The notes under the pieces were generated by a model. The model was not told where the DNA came from. It saw nothing but the letters and a program-made list of their open reading frames with translations, and ran no database searches. Made by a program: the position numbers and the translations under genes. Below are positions 32,580 to 40,451 of a DNA stretch of 64,000 bases, piece after piece. Positions within the stretch are counted from its first letter, which is position 1; every line of letters begins with the position of its first letter. The stretch comes from Klebsiella pneumoniae. GTDB lineage: Bacteria; Myxococcota_A; UBA796; SXON01. The stretch is from NCBI GenBank assembly GCA_945861635.1, contig CAMAWH010000001.1, positions 165,048-229,047 on the forward strand, written 5' to 3'.

Positions 32580-34340
32580 CTACGTCGGGTGCACTTCCCT
32601 GATCCAGGCATCGAGAAAAATAAGCGTCCATAGCTGGGCATCGACGCCCGGCTCGTCCAACCGCGCCACCAACCCGTCGATCGCGCCGGGAAGGAAAAGT
32701 TTGAGGGGATCTTCTTTGAGCTGCCGCACGCGCGACTCCAGAAACGCGCCCAACGGCCCGGCAAACCACCGCCGCCATGGCCCCGGAAGCACCCGTTTCG
32801 GGCGGTTCACCAGCGTGCGCGCCAGAACCGGACGCAGAAGCTCACGAAGCGGCCACTTCGTAATCGTGCCGGTGGCCGTGCCCCGCACCTTCCACGGCCC
32901 CGGTTGCGCCGCACACCAACCCACAAGATCGCGGTCGAGGAGGGGGGCGCGCAGGCCGACGTCCGCGAGCCCCGCCGCCGACCCCGTTCGCGTCAAGGCA
33001 TCTTCCGGCATTCTTCCACGTAAATAGACGTGAAGGATCTCGTTGACGGGGTCGCTCACGACCTCCCGATAGAACGGCTCGAGGCACACCCGGCGAATCC
33101 CAGAGCGGACCCAGCCCGGATCGCGCATCACGGCCAAGCGAGACGCCCGATCGAAGCTGATCACTCCACCGATCAGGCGCGCGAGGCCGAACGGCACGCC
33201 GGGCTCGCCGAGCTCGGGTCGGCTGGAATGGAGCAGCGCCGCCAGCGCTGCGCGGGGGGGACCGGGGATGCGGCGCAACCATGTCGACAACCGCAATTGG
33301 GAAGCGAGGAGGCCGACCATCCGCCCGCCGAAAATCTCGTCCCCCCCGTCACCGGTCAGAACGACGTCGACGTGCTGACGCGCAGCACGCGCAAGCAGGA
33401 ATTGCGGAATGGCGGCCGGGTCCGTAATCGGCTGGTCCGTGGCGCCGACCATCTCCTCGAAACCTGCGAGGAAACTGCCGCTGTCGACCCTGACCACCTC
33501 GTGCCGGGTCCGAAGAATCGTCGCCACCCGTCCGGCGTAGGGCGTCTCGTCGTCCTCACTGTCGGACACGCCGACGGTGAACGTGTGCACGGGACCAAGT
33601 CGCGAAGCGACCATCGTGATCGCCGAGGAATCCAGCCCGCCACTCAAAAATACGCCGACACGCTCCTTTCCACTTGCCCGGGCCGCCACCGCACGATTGA
33701 GACGCCGTTCCAACTCCGCCACGGCGTCTGCGTCGTCCGGCATCGCCGAATAGGGCGGCGCATATCGCAGTCGAAACCAGGGGAGTACGCGCGTTCCCGA
33801 CGCGTCGTGCACCAATCGGTGACCCGCGGGCAGCGTGGACACGTCTCGAAGCAGCGTTCGCGGCGCATGAACGTACCGAAAAGACAGGTATTCCGCAAGG
33901 TTTTCCCGAGCAAGCTCGCGCGACACCCACGGCAGGCCGAGAAGCGGGCGCATGCGCGATGCAAACGCCACAGCGTTCCCGCCGTCTGAGGCGTAGAAAA
34001 TCCGCCGAATTCCAAAGGGATCGCGTACCAGATGCAGCCGGTGCTCGCGCGCCTCCCAGATCGCCGCGACCCAGGCACCCTCGAAATGCGCGAGGCAATC
34101 CGGACCTTGCCGCGACCAGGCCTCCAGCAGGATCTCCGCCGCAGATTGCCCCGTCGCCGGGGCACGATCGAAGTGCCCGGCCACCACCACGGCCAGCTCC
34201 TCCGTGCGTGCGAGCGTGGACCGCGGCTTGGCGGACAGCACTGCGCCCTGCCCACCGTACGTGCTGCCTTCTGCCAATGCGCCCCGTTCCGCGTCCGACG
34301 GATTTTGGTTGAGACGATGAACCCCTGCGATGCCACCCAT
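32580..34340 (-). CDS. Asparagine-synthetase-like protein lacking the glutaminase Cys
   Basis: 586 residues. The C-terminal synthetase domain is intact: PP-loop SGGLDSSAITMVA (~residue 240), TGDGGDEIFGG and LRAPLLDRDLVGW. The N-terminal Ntn domain is present but starts MGGIAG instead of MCGIAG, so the catalytic Cys that releases ammonia from glutamine is a Gly. The nearby RGPDG-like site is also changed (TYGGQGAV). It may use free ammonia or another amine, like beta-lactam synthetases. It is divergent from pilT; GGGAG precedes the ATG. Confidence 0.85.
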   Translation of the reverse strand: MGGIAGVHRLNQNPSDAERGALAEGSTYGGQGAVLSAKPRSTLARTEELAVVVAGHFDRAPATGQSAAEILLEAWSRQGPDCLAHFEGAWVAAIWEAREHRLHLVRDPFGIRRIFYASDGGNAVAFASRMRPLLGLPWVSRELARENLAEYLSFRYVHAPRTLLRDVSTLPAGHRLVHDASGTRVLPWFRLRYAPPYSAMPDDADAVAELERRLNRAVAARASGKERVGVFLSGGLDSSAITMVASRLGPVHTFTVGVSDSEDDETPYAGRVATILRTRHEVVRVDSGSFLAGFEEMVGATDQPITDPAAIPQFLLARAARQHVDVVLTGDGGDEIFGGRMVGLLASQLRLSTWLRRIPGPPRAALAALLHSSRPELGEPGVPFGLARLIGGVISFDRASRLAVMRDPGWVRSGIRRVCLEPFYREVVSDPVNEILHVYLRGRMPEDALTRTGSAAGLADVGLRAPLLDRDLVGWCAAQPGPWKVRGTATGTITKWPLRELLRPVLARTLVNRPKRVLPGPWRRWFAGPLGAFLESRVRQLKEDPLKLFLPGAIDGLVARLDEPGVDAQLWTLIFLDAWIREVHPT

Positions 34341-34348
34341 CGCTCCCG

Positions 34349-34354
34349 AACGTA
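34349..34354 (-). promoter_or_regulatory. Candidate -10 (TACGTT) of the asparagine-synthetase-like gene
   Basis: TACGTT on the minus strand, 8 bases from ATG 34340 with GGGAG in the gap. It faces the pilT hexamer TATTCT (34366-34371); the two divergent promoters are nearly back to back. Confidence 0.4.
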
Positions 34355-34365
34355 GCGCGGTGCGC

Positions 34366-34371
34366 TATTCT
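34366..34371 (+). promoter_or_regulatory. Candidate leaderless -10 (TATTCT) of pilT
   Basis: TATTCT, eight bases (CCGACGCC), then ATG 34380. No purine-rich ribosome site is present. Confidence 0.5.
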
Positions 34372-34379
34372 CCGACGCC

Positions 34380-35468
34380 ATGGCCCTGCGCATCCACGAG
34401 CTCCTGAAGTTCGCGATCGACCAAAAGGCGTCGGACATTCATTTCTCGTCGGGAGAAGTGCCCGCGATCCGCGCCGACGGCGAGATCCGGCGCCTCGATT
34501 GCCCCCCGCTCTCCTCGGACGACGCCAAGCGACTTGCGTACTCGATGATGCAGGAAAAGCATCGAACAACATATGAAAACAACCTGGAGACGGACTTCGC
34601 GCTGGCGTTCAAGGGGCTGGCCCGATTCCGCGTCAACGTCTACACCCAGACGCGCGGAATCGGCGTTGTCATGCGACAAATTCCGACCAAGGTGCTGTCC
34701 ATGGAGGATCTGCGCCTTCCGCCCGTGTTCATGCGGATCGCGGGGTTCAAGCGGGGTTTGGTCCTCGTCACCGGCCCGACCGGTTCGGGCAAGTCGACCA
34801 CGCTTGCCGCGATCATCGATTCGATCAACAAGAATCGCCCGGAGCACATTCTTACCATTGAAGATCCCGTCGAATTTGTGCACAAGCCCGTGAAGTGCAT
34901 CATCAACCAGCGCGAGGTCGGTGCCGACACGAAATCGTTTTCTGCCGCGCTTCGAAGTGCACTTCGCGAAGATCCGGACGTCATTCTCGTCGGCGAGCTC
35001 CGGGATCTTGAGACCATCCAACTCGCCATCTCGGCGGCCGAAACCGGGCACCTCGTCTTCGGCACGCTCCACACCAATTCCGCACCGGAAACGGTCGATC
35101 GACTCATCGACGCCTTCCCGCACGAACAACAGCAGCAGGTCCGGACCATGTTGGCGTCCTCCCTGATGGCCGTCGTGAGTCAGGTGCTGATCCGGAAGGC
35201 CTACGAACCAGGCCGCGTCTGTGCGCAGGAGATCATGATCTGCAATAGCGCCATCCGGAATCTCATCCGGGAAAACAAGCTCTACCAGATTCCGTCGATC
35301 ATGCAGGCGGGCAAGGCAGATGGTCAGGTCTTGATGGAGGTGTCCCTGAAGGAGCTCGCGCTGAAACGGACGATCTCGAAGGAGCAGGCGATGCAGATCT
35401 CGAACAATCCGAAGCTGTTCGACGATTTGGGAACCCAAGGGGCCGTCAGGCCCGGCAGCCCACGCTGA
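34380..35468 (+). CDS. pilT: Type IV pilus retraction ATPase PilT
   Basis: 362 residues, the family's usual size. Walker A GPTGSGKST (132-140), Asp box TIEDPVEFVHKP, Walker B-region LREDPDVILVGELRD, His box GHLVFGTLHTNSA and the PilT-specific AIRNLIRE (~residue 289), which is needed for retraction. It powers twitching (social) motility by depolymerising pili. No other pil genes are adjacent. thiS follows 3 bases later. Confidence 0.95.
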   Translation: MALRIHELLKFAIDQKASDIHFSSGEVPAIRADGEIRRLDCPPLSSDDAKRLAYSMMQEKHRTTYENNLETDFALAFKGLARFRVNVYTQTRGIGVVMRQIPTKVLSMEDLRLPPVFMRIAGFKRGLVLVTGPTGSGKSTTLAAIIDSINKNRPEHILTIEDPVEFVHKPVKCIINQREVGADTKSFSAALRSALREDPDVILVGELRDLETIQLAISAAETGHLVFGTLHTNSAPETVDRLIDAFPHEQQQQVRTMLASSLMAVVSQVLIRKAYEPGRVCAQEIMICNSAIRNLIRENKLYQIPSIMQAGKADGQVLMEVSLKELALKRTISKEQAMQISNNPKLFDDLGTQGAVRPGSPR

Positions 35469-35471
35469 TCC

Positions 35472-35687
35472 ATGGCACAGGGCACGCTGGACATCACGCT
35501 CAACGGGGCCGCAGAAACGGTGTCGTCGGGCGCCACCATGGTTGATTTGCTTACGACGATTGGACTGCCATCCGAGGGCGTTGCCGTGGCCGTGAACGGT
35601 GCCGTCGTGCCGCGCGCGCTGCACGCACTCACGGCCATCGAAAATGGGGACCGAATCGAGGTGATCCGCGCGGTCGGTGGCGGGTAG
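35472..35687 (+). CDS. thiS: Sulfur carrier protein ThiS
   Basis: 71 residues, beta-grasp fold, ending in AVGGG; the C-terminal Gly-Gly is adenylated and thiocarboxylated during thiamin thiazole synthesis. The sequence LNGAAETVSSGATMVDLLTTIGLPSEGVAVAVNGAVVPR is typical. No thiG, thiF or other thi gene is in this window, and it is apparently co-transcribed with pilT, so another sulfur-transfer role (MoaD-like) is possible. Confidence 0.88.
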   Translation: MAQGTLDITLNGAAETVSSGATMVDLLTTIGLPSEGVAVAVNGAVVPRALHALTAIENGDRIEVIRAVGGG

Positions 35688-35731
35688 CGAGCGCGTTTCG
35701 TCAGCGGTGACCAGCCCTGCGGAAGCGCAGC

Positions 35732-36313
35732 CTACAACTCCCGACGCCCTTCCAACGCACGTGCGAGCGAAACGCGGTCGGTAAACTCGATTTCCGTCCC
35801 GACACTCACGCCATGCGCCAGGCGAGTGACCCGCACCCCGAGCGGCTTGATCACCCGAGCCAGATACAGCGCCGTTGCCTCGCCTTCGACGTCGGGATCC
35901 GTGGCGAGGATGACCTCACGCACCCCATCTAGCCGGGCGAGAAGTTCCCGAATGCGGAGTTCATTCGGTCCGATTCCGTCGAGCGGCGAGATCGCGCCGT
36001 GCAGGACATGGTACCTGCCGCGGAACTCACCCGATCCATCGATCACCCCGACATCCTGCGGCCGTTCGACGACGCAAACCATCCCGCCATCCCGACGTTC
36101 ATCCGCGCAACGACGGCACGGGGACGCCTCGGATAGGTCGCGGCACGTCGTGCACTCGGAAACCGTCGTTCGGAGCGTCGAAATTGCCTCCGCGAGCGAC
36201 GTCGCGACGTCCGGTGGTTGGCGCAACAGCCAGTACGCATATCGAGTCGCCGTTTTTTCGCCAACACCGGGAAATCGGGCGAGCTGTTGGACGGCCCGGC
36301 GGAAGGGGTCCAC
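35732..36313 (-). CDS. recR: Recombination mediator protein RecR
   Basis: 193 residues. Helix-hairpin-helix at the N-terminus (LARFPGVGEKTATRYAYWLL), zinc finger CTTCRDL...PCRRC, and the Toprim domain (VCVVERPQDVGVID; EVILATDPDVEGEATALYLA). With RecO it loads RecA on gapped DNA. It follows ybaB by 3 bases, in the conserved dnaX-ybaB-recR order. Confidence 0.95.
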   Translation of the reverse strand: MDPFRRAVQQLARFPGVGEKTATRYAYWLLRQPPDVATSLAEAISTLRTTVSECTTCRDLSEASPCRRCADERRDGGMVCVVERPQDVGVIDGSGEFRGRYHVLHGAISPLDGIGPNELRIRELLARLDGVREVILATDPDVEGEATALYLARVIKPLGVRVTRLAHGVSVGTEIEFTDRVSLARALEGRREL

Positions 36314-36316
36314 CGT

Positions 36317-36634
36317 TTACAGCAGGCCGGGCGGCAGCCCGAACCGAGCCGCGATCGCCGCGAGATTCGATGCGACGGACGCCCGAGCCTTGCGACACGC
36401 GTCGTTTGTCGCGGCGCGAACGAGGTCCTCCAACAGCTCCTGGTCGGCCATCGCCCGCGGATCAATCCGCACGGAGAGCACCTCCATTGCGCCGTTCATG
36501 CGAACCACGACCAGGCTTCCCGCCGTACCCTCGACCTCGACTGTCTCGGATTCTGCCTTCAATGCGTCGATCTGTGCCTTCATCCCCCCGAGCATGCCGC
36601 CCAGACCTCCAAGCGCACCAAACGGATCAGTCAT
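36317..36634 (-). CDS. ybaB: YbaB/EbfC nucleoid-associated protein
   Basis: 105 residues from ATG 36634, preceded by GGAGG at 6 bases. Family features: N-terminal Gly-rich LGGLGGMLGGMKAQIDALKAE, then VEVEGTAGSLVVVRMNGAMEVLSVRIDP and LVRAATNDACRKA. It binds DNA as a dimer. It overlaps the upstream reading frame by 8 bases and precedes recR. Confidence 0.93.
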   Translation of the reverse strand: MTDPFGALGGLGGMLGGMKAQIDALKAESETVEVEGTAGSLVVVRMNGAMEVLSVRIDPRAMADQELLEDLVRAATNDACRKARASVASNLAAIAARFGLPPGLL

Positions 36635-37016
36635 CACTCACCTCCGATTCAAGCGGCTCTGTATCGCCTCGCGGCGCACCGATCGCCTCGACCTCTTCGA
36701 CGACGCCCGAAAACGCCGCCAGAAGCCGCTTCAGGCCGACGGACCGCTCTGCGGCGTGCTGGGCGGCGACCCTTGCCGCAGCATCGGCGTCGGTGCGACG
36801 CTCTCTCCCCGTTCGGCCGATGTCGTCCGCCACCTCGACTTCGAGGCGGCGAAATCCTGGAAAATTAAGCGCGAGGTCAAGCGTACCCAGCGCGTCTCGC
36901 ACCTTTTGGCGCCACATTTCCTTCCGCACGATGATGACAATTGCGCCCTCTCCAAACGAACGCGGCGTCGCGTTGTCCGCGACCATCACCCGCTGCGCGT
37001 CGGGGAGTTGCGACAT
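36627..37016 (-). CDS. DnaX tau C-terminal domain in the -1 frame (or separate gene)
   Basis: From ATG 37016 this encodes 129 residues (SQLPDAQRVMVADN..., IVIIVRKEMWRQKVRDAL..., RRLEVEVADD). The same frame stays open upstream to 37184, with no ATG, GTG or TTG between 37184 and 37016. The residues before the Met (PIEVTVSVEPFDLGRSWARTM) look like part of the same domain. That frame is -1 relative to dnaX, whose stop is at 37085. It resembles the alpha/delta-binding C-terminal part of tau. Frameshifting, slippage or an indel would join the two parts. Confidence 0.6.
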   Translation of the reverse strand: MSQLPDAQRVMVADNATPRSFGEGAIVIIVRKEMWRQKVRDALGTLDLALNFPGFRRLEVEVADDIGRTGRERRTDADAAARVAAQHAAERSVGLKRLLAAFSGVVEEVEAIGAPRGDTEPLESEVSDD

Positions 37017-37084
37017 CGTTCGCGCCCACGACCGCCCCAGATCGAACGGCTCTACCGAAACGGTAACTTCTATCGGCCTAACCT

Positions 37085-38323
37085 CTACCTCTCCTCCTCC
37101 TTGCTGGCGGGGCCGGGCTCCCGAGCCCGACCGAGGCGCGCGGGAGGCGGGTTGACGCCGCCCCCGCGGAGCCGCCGCTCCATGTCAACCACCCTGTCCA
37201 GCAGCGCAGCGACTGGCTGGGCCGGCCGAACGGTCACCAAGCGCGCCACCGCCATCTCCAGCACCATGCGCGGTCGTGACGCGCGCGCCACCTGATCGTG
37301 GACTTCCAGGAGCACGGCAAACATCCGCGCAAGCTGTTCCGCCGAGACCCCATCCGCCAGCTTGATGAGCCGCTCCTTCTCTTCGTCGGGCACGTCGAGG
37401 TGCTTCCGGGCCCCTTCCGACAGGGCGACGAGGGCCGCGTTCCGAACCAATTCCAGCAACTCGGCCGTGAACTGTGCGACCTCGTACCCGTTTTCGTGGA
37501 CCGCTTCGATGGCGTCGAGGCATTCTTCTGCGCGTCCGCTCAAGAGGCCGCCGAGCATGGAAAACAGCACCGCGCGATCCACGAGCCCAAGAATGTCGGC
37601 GACCTGCCCATCCGTCGGCTTACCGCCGCCGAAGCTGATCACCTGGTCAAGGAGGCTCTGGCTGTCCCTCATCGAGCCCTCTCCGCTGCGCGCGATCATT
37701 CGCAGAGAGGCATCACTGACCTCCACGCCCTCACTTTCGCAAATTTTTCGGAGGTGCGTAACGACGACCGACTGCGGGATGCGCTTGAAATCGAACCTCT
37801 GCACGCGCGAGAGGATGGTTTCCGGGATCTTGTTCACCTCGGTCGTGGCGAAGATGAATTTCACGTGCGCCGGCGGCTCCTCCAGCGTCTTGAGGAGCGC
37901 GTTGAACGCGCCCTTCGAGAGCATGTGAACCTCGTCGATGATGTAGACCTTGAACCGCGATGACGCCGGCAAATACCGGCAGCCGTCGCGAAGATCGCGG
38001 ATATCATCCACGGAATTGTTGCTTGCGCCGTCAATTTCCATCACATCGGTGCTGTTGCCGGCGAGCACTTCGAGACACGACGAACACAGGCCACAGGGGG
38101 TAACGGTCGGGCCCTCCGCGCAATTCAGCGCCCGGGCCAGTGCGCGCGCCGCCGTCGTCTTGCCAACCCCGCGTGCCCCCGTGAAAAGGAAGGCGTGGTG
38201 AACGCGGCCACTCGCCAGCGAGTTCCGCAGCGTGCGCGTGACATGCGACTGTCCAGCCATCGAATCGAGCGTAAGCGGCCGATACTTGCGGGCGATGGCG
38301 ATGTAGCCTTTCGCTTCAGCCAT
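37085..38323 (-). CDS. dnaX: DNA polymerase III subunit gamma/tau (ATPase part)
   Basis: 412 residues from ATG 38323, with GGAGG 5 bases upstream. Clamp-loader AAA+ domain: Walker A FTGARGVGKTTAAR (~47-60), four zinc-ligand Cys at 68, 77, 80, 83, Walker B YIIDEVHMLSKGAFNALLKTLEEPP and arginine-finger SRVQRFDF. Domain III (LLEL...LADGVSAEQLARMFAVLLE) follows. The frame ends shortly after a Pro/Gly-rich linker in KEEER-stop. This product is gamma-like; the rest of tau is in the -1 frame. The gene begins just after the SRP RNA. Confidence 0.93.
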   Translation of the reverse strand: MAEAKGYIAIARKYRPLTLDSMAGQSHVTRTLRNSLASGRVHHAFLFTGARGVGKTTAARALARALNCAEGPTVTPCGLCSSCLEVLAGNSTDVMEIDGASNNSVDDIRDLRDGCRYLPASSRFKVYIIDEVHMLSKGAFNALLKTLEEPPAHVKFIFATTEVNKIPETILSRVQRFDFKRIPQSVVVTHLRKICESEGVEVSDASLRMIARSGEGSMRDSQSLLDQVISFGGGKPTDGQVADILGLVDRAVLFSMLGGLLSGRAEECLDAIEAVHENGYEVAQFTAELLELVRNAALVALSEGARKHLDVPDEEKERLIKLADGVSAEQLARMFAVLLEVHDQVARASRPRMVLEMAVARLVTVRPAQPVAALLDRVVDMERRLRGGGVNPPPARLGRAREPGPASKEEER

Positions 38324-38344
38324 ACGAACCTCCGGACACGGGTC

Positions 38345-38469
38345 GCATGTGCAGGGGTGATGGCCGGGCGCTCCCATGCCCCGGGGGGACCGACACCGTT
38401 GCTTCCGTTAGGACCTGGCGGGGTTCACGGCTCCCGGTCATGGGACCCGACCATCACCGCCGCACATGC
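38345..38469 (-). ncRNA. ffs: Small SRP RNA (4.5S-type)
   Basis: On the minus strand the conserved apical motif reads GTGAACCCCGCCAGG, then TCCTAACGGAAGCAACGG: the SRP helix 8 internal loops and GGAAG cap region. The ends pair as a long hairpin: GCATGTGC (38469-38462) with GCACATGC (38352-38345) and GGTGATGG with CCATCACC. The boundaries are set by this terminal helix. The RNA binds Ffh and targets membrane proteins. It sits between two tRNA-Ser genes and dnaX, as scr does in Bacillus. Confidence 0.9.
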
Positions 38470-38487
38470 GACGGAACATTAAACAGA

Positions 38488-38575
<88 letters not shown>

Positions 38576-38586
38576 TACTAAAAATA

Positions 38587-38675
<89 letters not shown>

Positions 38676-38682
38676 GCAAGAA

Positions 38683-39156
38683 TCAGGGCCCCCGACTCCG
38701 AAGCGTTGCGAAGAACCCGCGCAGCAGCGCGGCGGACTCCGCTTCCAATACCCCGCCCGTGACCGGGAAGCGATGATTGAGCTTCGGATGCTGCGAGAGA
38801 TCGCCCAGAGTGCCGCAAAATCCACCTTTCGGGTCAGGCGCCGCGAATACCGCCCGCTCGATGCGAGCCAGCACCATGGCACCGGCGCACATGGCGCACG
38901 GTTCAAGCGTCACGTAGAGCGTGCAGCCATCGAGGCGCCAATGCCCTCGCCGCGCCGCGGCCGCCCGGATGGCATTGACTTCCGCGTGCCCACAAGGATC
39001 ATTCGCCGTTTCGCGCGTATTTCCCGCGGCCGCCAGCTCCGCACCGGCCGCGTCGACAATCACCGCGCCGATCGGAACTTCTCCCGCCGTACCGGCCAAA
39101 CCCGCAACGTCCAGAGCACGTCGCATCCAAAGCAGATCTCTCTCAGAAAGGACCAT
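38683..39156 (-). CDS. tadA: tRNA adenosine(34) deaminase TadA
   Basis: 157 residues. Zinc/catalytic motifs: CGHAEVNAIRAAA (His and Glu) and LEPCAMCAGAMVLARI (PCxxC), with IGAVIVD near the start and KGGFCGTLGDL in the C-terminal half. It deaminates A34 to inosine in tRNA-Arg(ACG). Its stop is 7 bases before the tRNA-Ser genes; the order tadA, tRNA/SRP RNA, dnaX, ybaB, recR parallels Bacillus. Confidence 0.94.
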   Translation of the reverse strand: MVLSERDLLWMRRALDVAGLAGTAGEVPIGAVIVDAAGAELAAAGNTRETANDPCGHAEVNAIRAAAARRGHWRLDGCTLYVTLEPCAMCAGAMVLARIERAVFAAPDPKGGFCGTLGDLSQHPKLNHRFPVTGGVLEAESAALLRGFFATLRSRGP

Positions 39157-39270
39157 GGAAAACCATCAAAGAGCACGCCCGTACGGGAACCCCACCCGAG
39201 CCCCCGCCCCTTATGACCCGAACCCCAACCCGTCAAACGTGAGGGCGCCGTGCCCGGTTACCTCTTCGCG

Positions 39271-39645
39271 ATGACTTTTCGGGCTCGTGTACACGCCGCC
39301 GCGCGAAACTGGCTCTTGCAGCGGGTGGCGAACGCCCTGTGCGCCCGTCGGGAGGCATGGTCCGCGGTCGGGCACGACGTTACCGCGCTATCTCGGCGTA
39401 TTTCTTTGCTTTCTGTGACGATCGAGGAGGCGTGCGCGCGCTTTGCCCCCCTCGACGGGCAGCTCACGGTCCACGCCGCCCACGCCCGCCACCCTGGGGT
39501 TCGCGCACTCTTTGCACGCCGGGGCCTTCCCCATTGCCCTGCCTGCGCGGTAGGAGCAGACGAGAGCCTCTCCGAAGCCGCCTTCGGCGAGGATTTCGAT
39601 CTGAATGGGCTGATCGCGGAGATTCATGCGCTGGAGGGATCGTGA
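39271..39645 (+). CDS. DUF1858-like small cysteine protein
   Basis: 124 residues from ATG 39271 (GTG 39250 is an alternative). The C-terminal ~60 residues match the DUF1858/ScdA-N pattern: LTVHAAHARHPGVRALFARRGLPHCPACAVGADESLSEAAFGEDFDLNGLI, with CPAC in place of the usual CxxC and a Leu/Glu helix. Such domains occur in hybrid-cluster or iron-repair proteins. The N-terminal helix is Arg-rich. It overlaps the next gene (TGATG). Confidence 0.65.
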   Translation: MTFRARVHAAARNWLLQRVANALCARREAWSAVGHDVTALSRRISLLSVTIEEACARFAPLDGQLTVHAAHARHPGVRALFARRGLPHCPACAVGADESLSEAAFGEDFDLNGLIAEIHALEGS

Positions 39646-40451
39646 TGCTTCTTGCTTGTTTGTTCGCTTTTGCCGGTTCGAAGGCACCGATACCGACCGG
39701 CACGCCGTGGCCAACGCCGGTGCCCATCGCAGTCGAGGACGGAACGACGGTTGCTGCGGACTGGGCATTGCCGGCAAACGCCACGAACGCCGTCGTGCTG
39801 GTCCACATGAATGGTCGCAACCGTCAAGATTGGAACGCCATCGCCAGCACTCTGGCCCGCAGCGGCGTCGGCGTGGTCACGCTGGATCTCCGTAAGCATG
39901 GTGCCAACGTCGTGGCCGGGTCCGGTGGCGAGGTGACGCCGGCTGACTACCTCGACATGCTGAAGGATGTGCGCGCGGCGGTGCAATTCATCGAGGGAAA
40001 GGGCGTAGAAAGGGTCATCCTCGTCGGGGCAGAGGTCGGTGCCAACCTTGCGGTGAACGTCGCAACGGAAGATCCGAAGGTGGTCGGCCTTGCGCTCCTT
40101 TCACCGGGCCTTGACTACAAGGGAATCATCGCGGCCGACGCCGTTACTCGGTACGGTAACCGCGCGCTCCTCATCGTCGTCAGCAACGAGGACGCCTACG
40201 CAGCCAAAAGCGCGCTTGTGCTCGACGGCACCGCCAAGGGCGAGCACGAGATCCACGTCCTCGAAAACGCAGGAAAGGGCACGAAGATGTTCAACCGCGA
40301 GCCCGCGCTCGAGGGCTTCGTCGTCGGCTGGATCTCGACGCATTGGAAAGCCGGCGTCGCGGCGAGGGCAACGCCAACCACCGTTGACATTCCCGTCGAG
40401 GGCAGCACGGTAAAAACGACCGGTCCCAGCCTGATCACGCCTTCTCCCTGA
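39645..40451 (+). CDS. Exported alpha/beta-hydrolase-fold protein lacking the nucleophile Ser
   Basis: 268 residues from ATG 39645, with GGAGGG nearby; a short signal (MLLACLFAFAGSKA) suggests export. The fold is recognisable: AVVLVHMNGRNRQDWNAIA (HG-loop-like), VVTLDLRKHGAN, and the strand-elbow VILVGAEVGANLAVNVA. The canonical G-x-S-x-G elbow reads G-A-E-V-G, so the nucleophile Ser is Glu. It may therefore be a binding protein or use different chemistry. A C-terminal Thr/Pro-rich tail follows. Coupled to the DUF1858-like gene. Confidence 0.7.
   Translation: MLLACLFAFAGSKAPIPTGTPWPTPVPIAVEDGTTVAADWALPANATNAVVLVHMNGRNRQDWNAIASTLARSGVGVVTLDLRKHGANVVAGSGGEVTPADYLDMLKDVRAAVQFIEGKGVERVILVGAEVGANLAVNVATEDPKVVGLALLSPGLDYKGIIAADAVTRYGNRALLIVVSNEDAYAAKSALVLDGTAKGEHEIHVLENAGKGTKMFNREPALEGFVVGWISTHWKAGVAARATPTTVDIPVEGSTVKTTGPSLITPSP

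Noticed and set aside
35472..35687. Thiamin operon or TPP riboswitch near thiS
   Set aside because: No other thi genes and no room for a riboswitch; the gap to pilT is 3 bases.
37085..37110. Classic dnaX slippery heptamer (A-AAA-AAG type)
   Set aside because: The region is GGAGGAGGAGAGG; no X-XXY-YYZ heptamer in frame was found, so no slip site is annotated.
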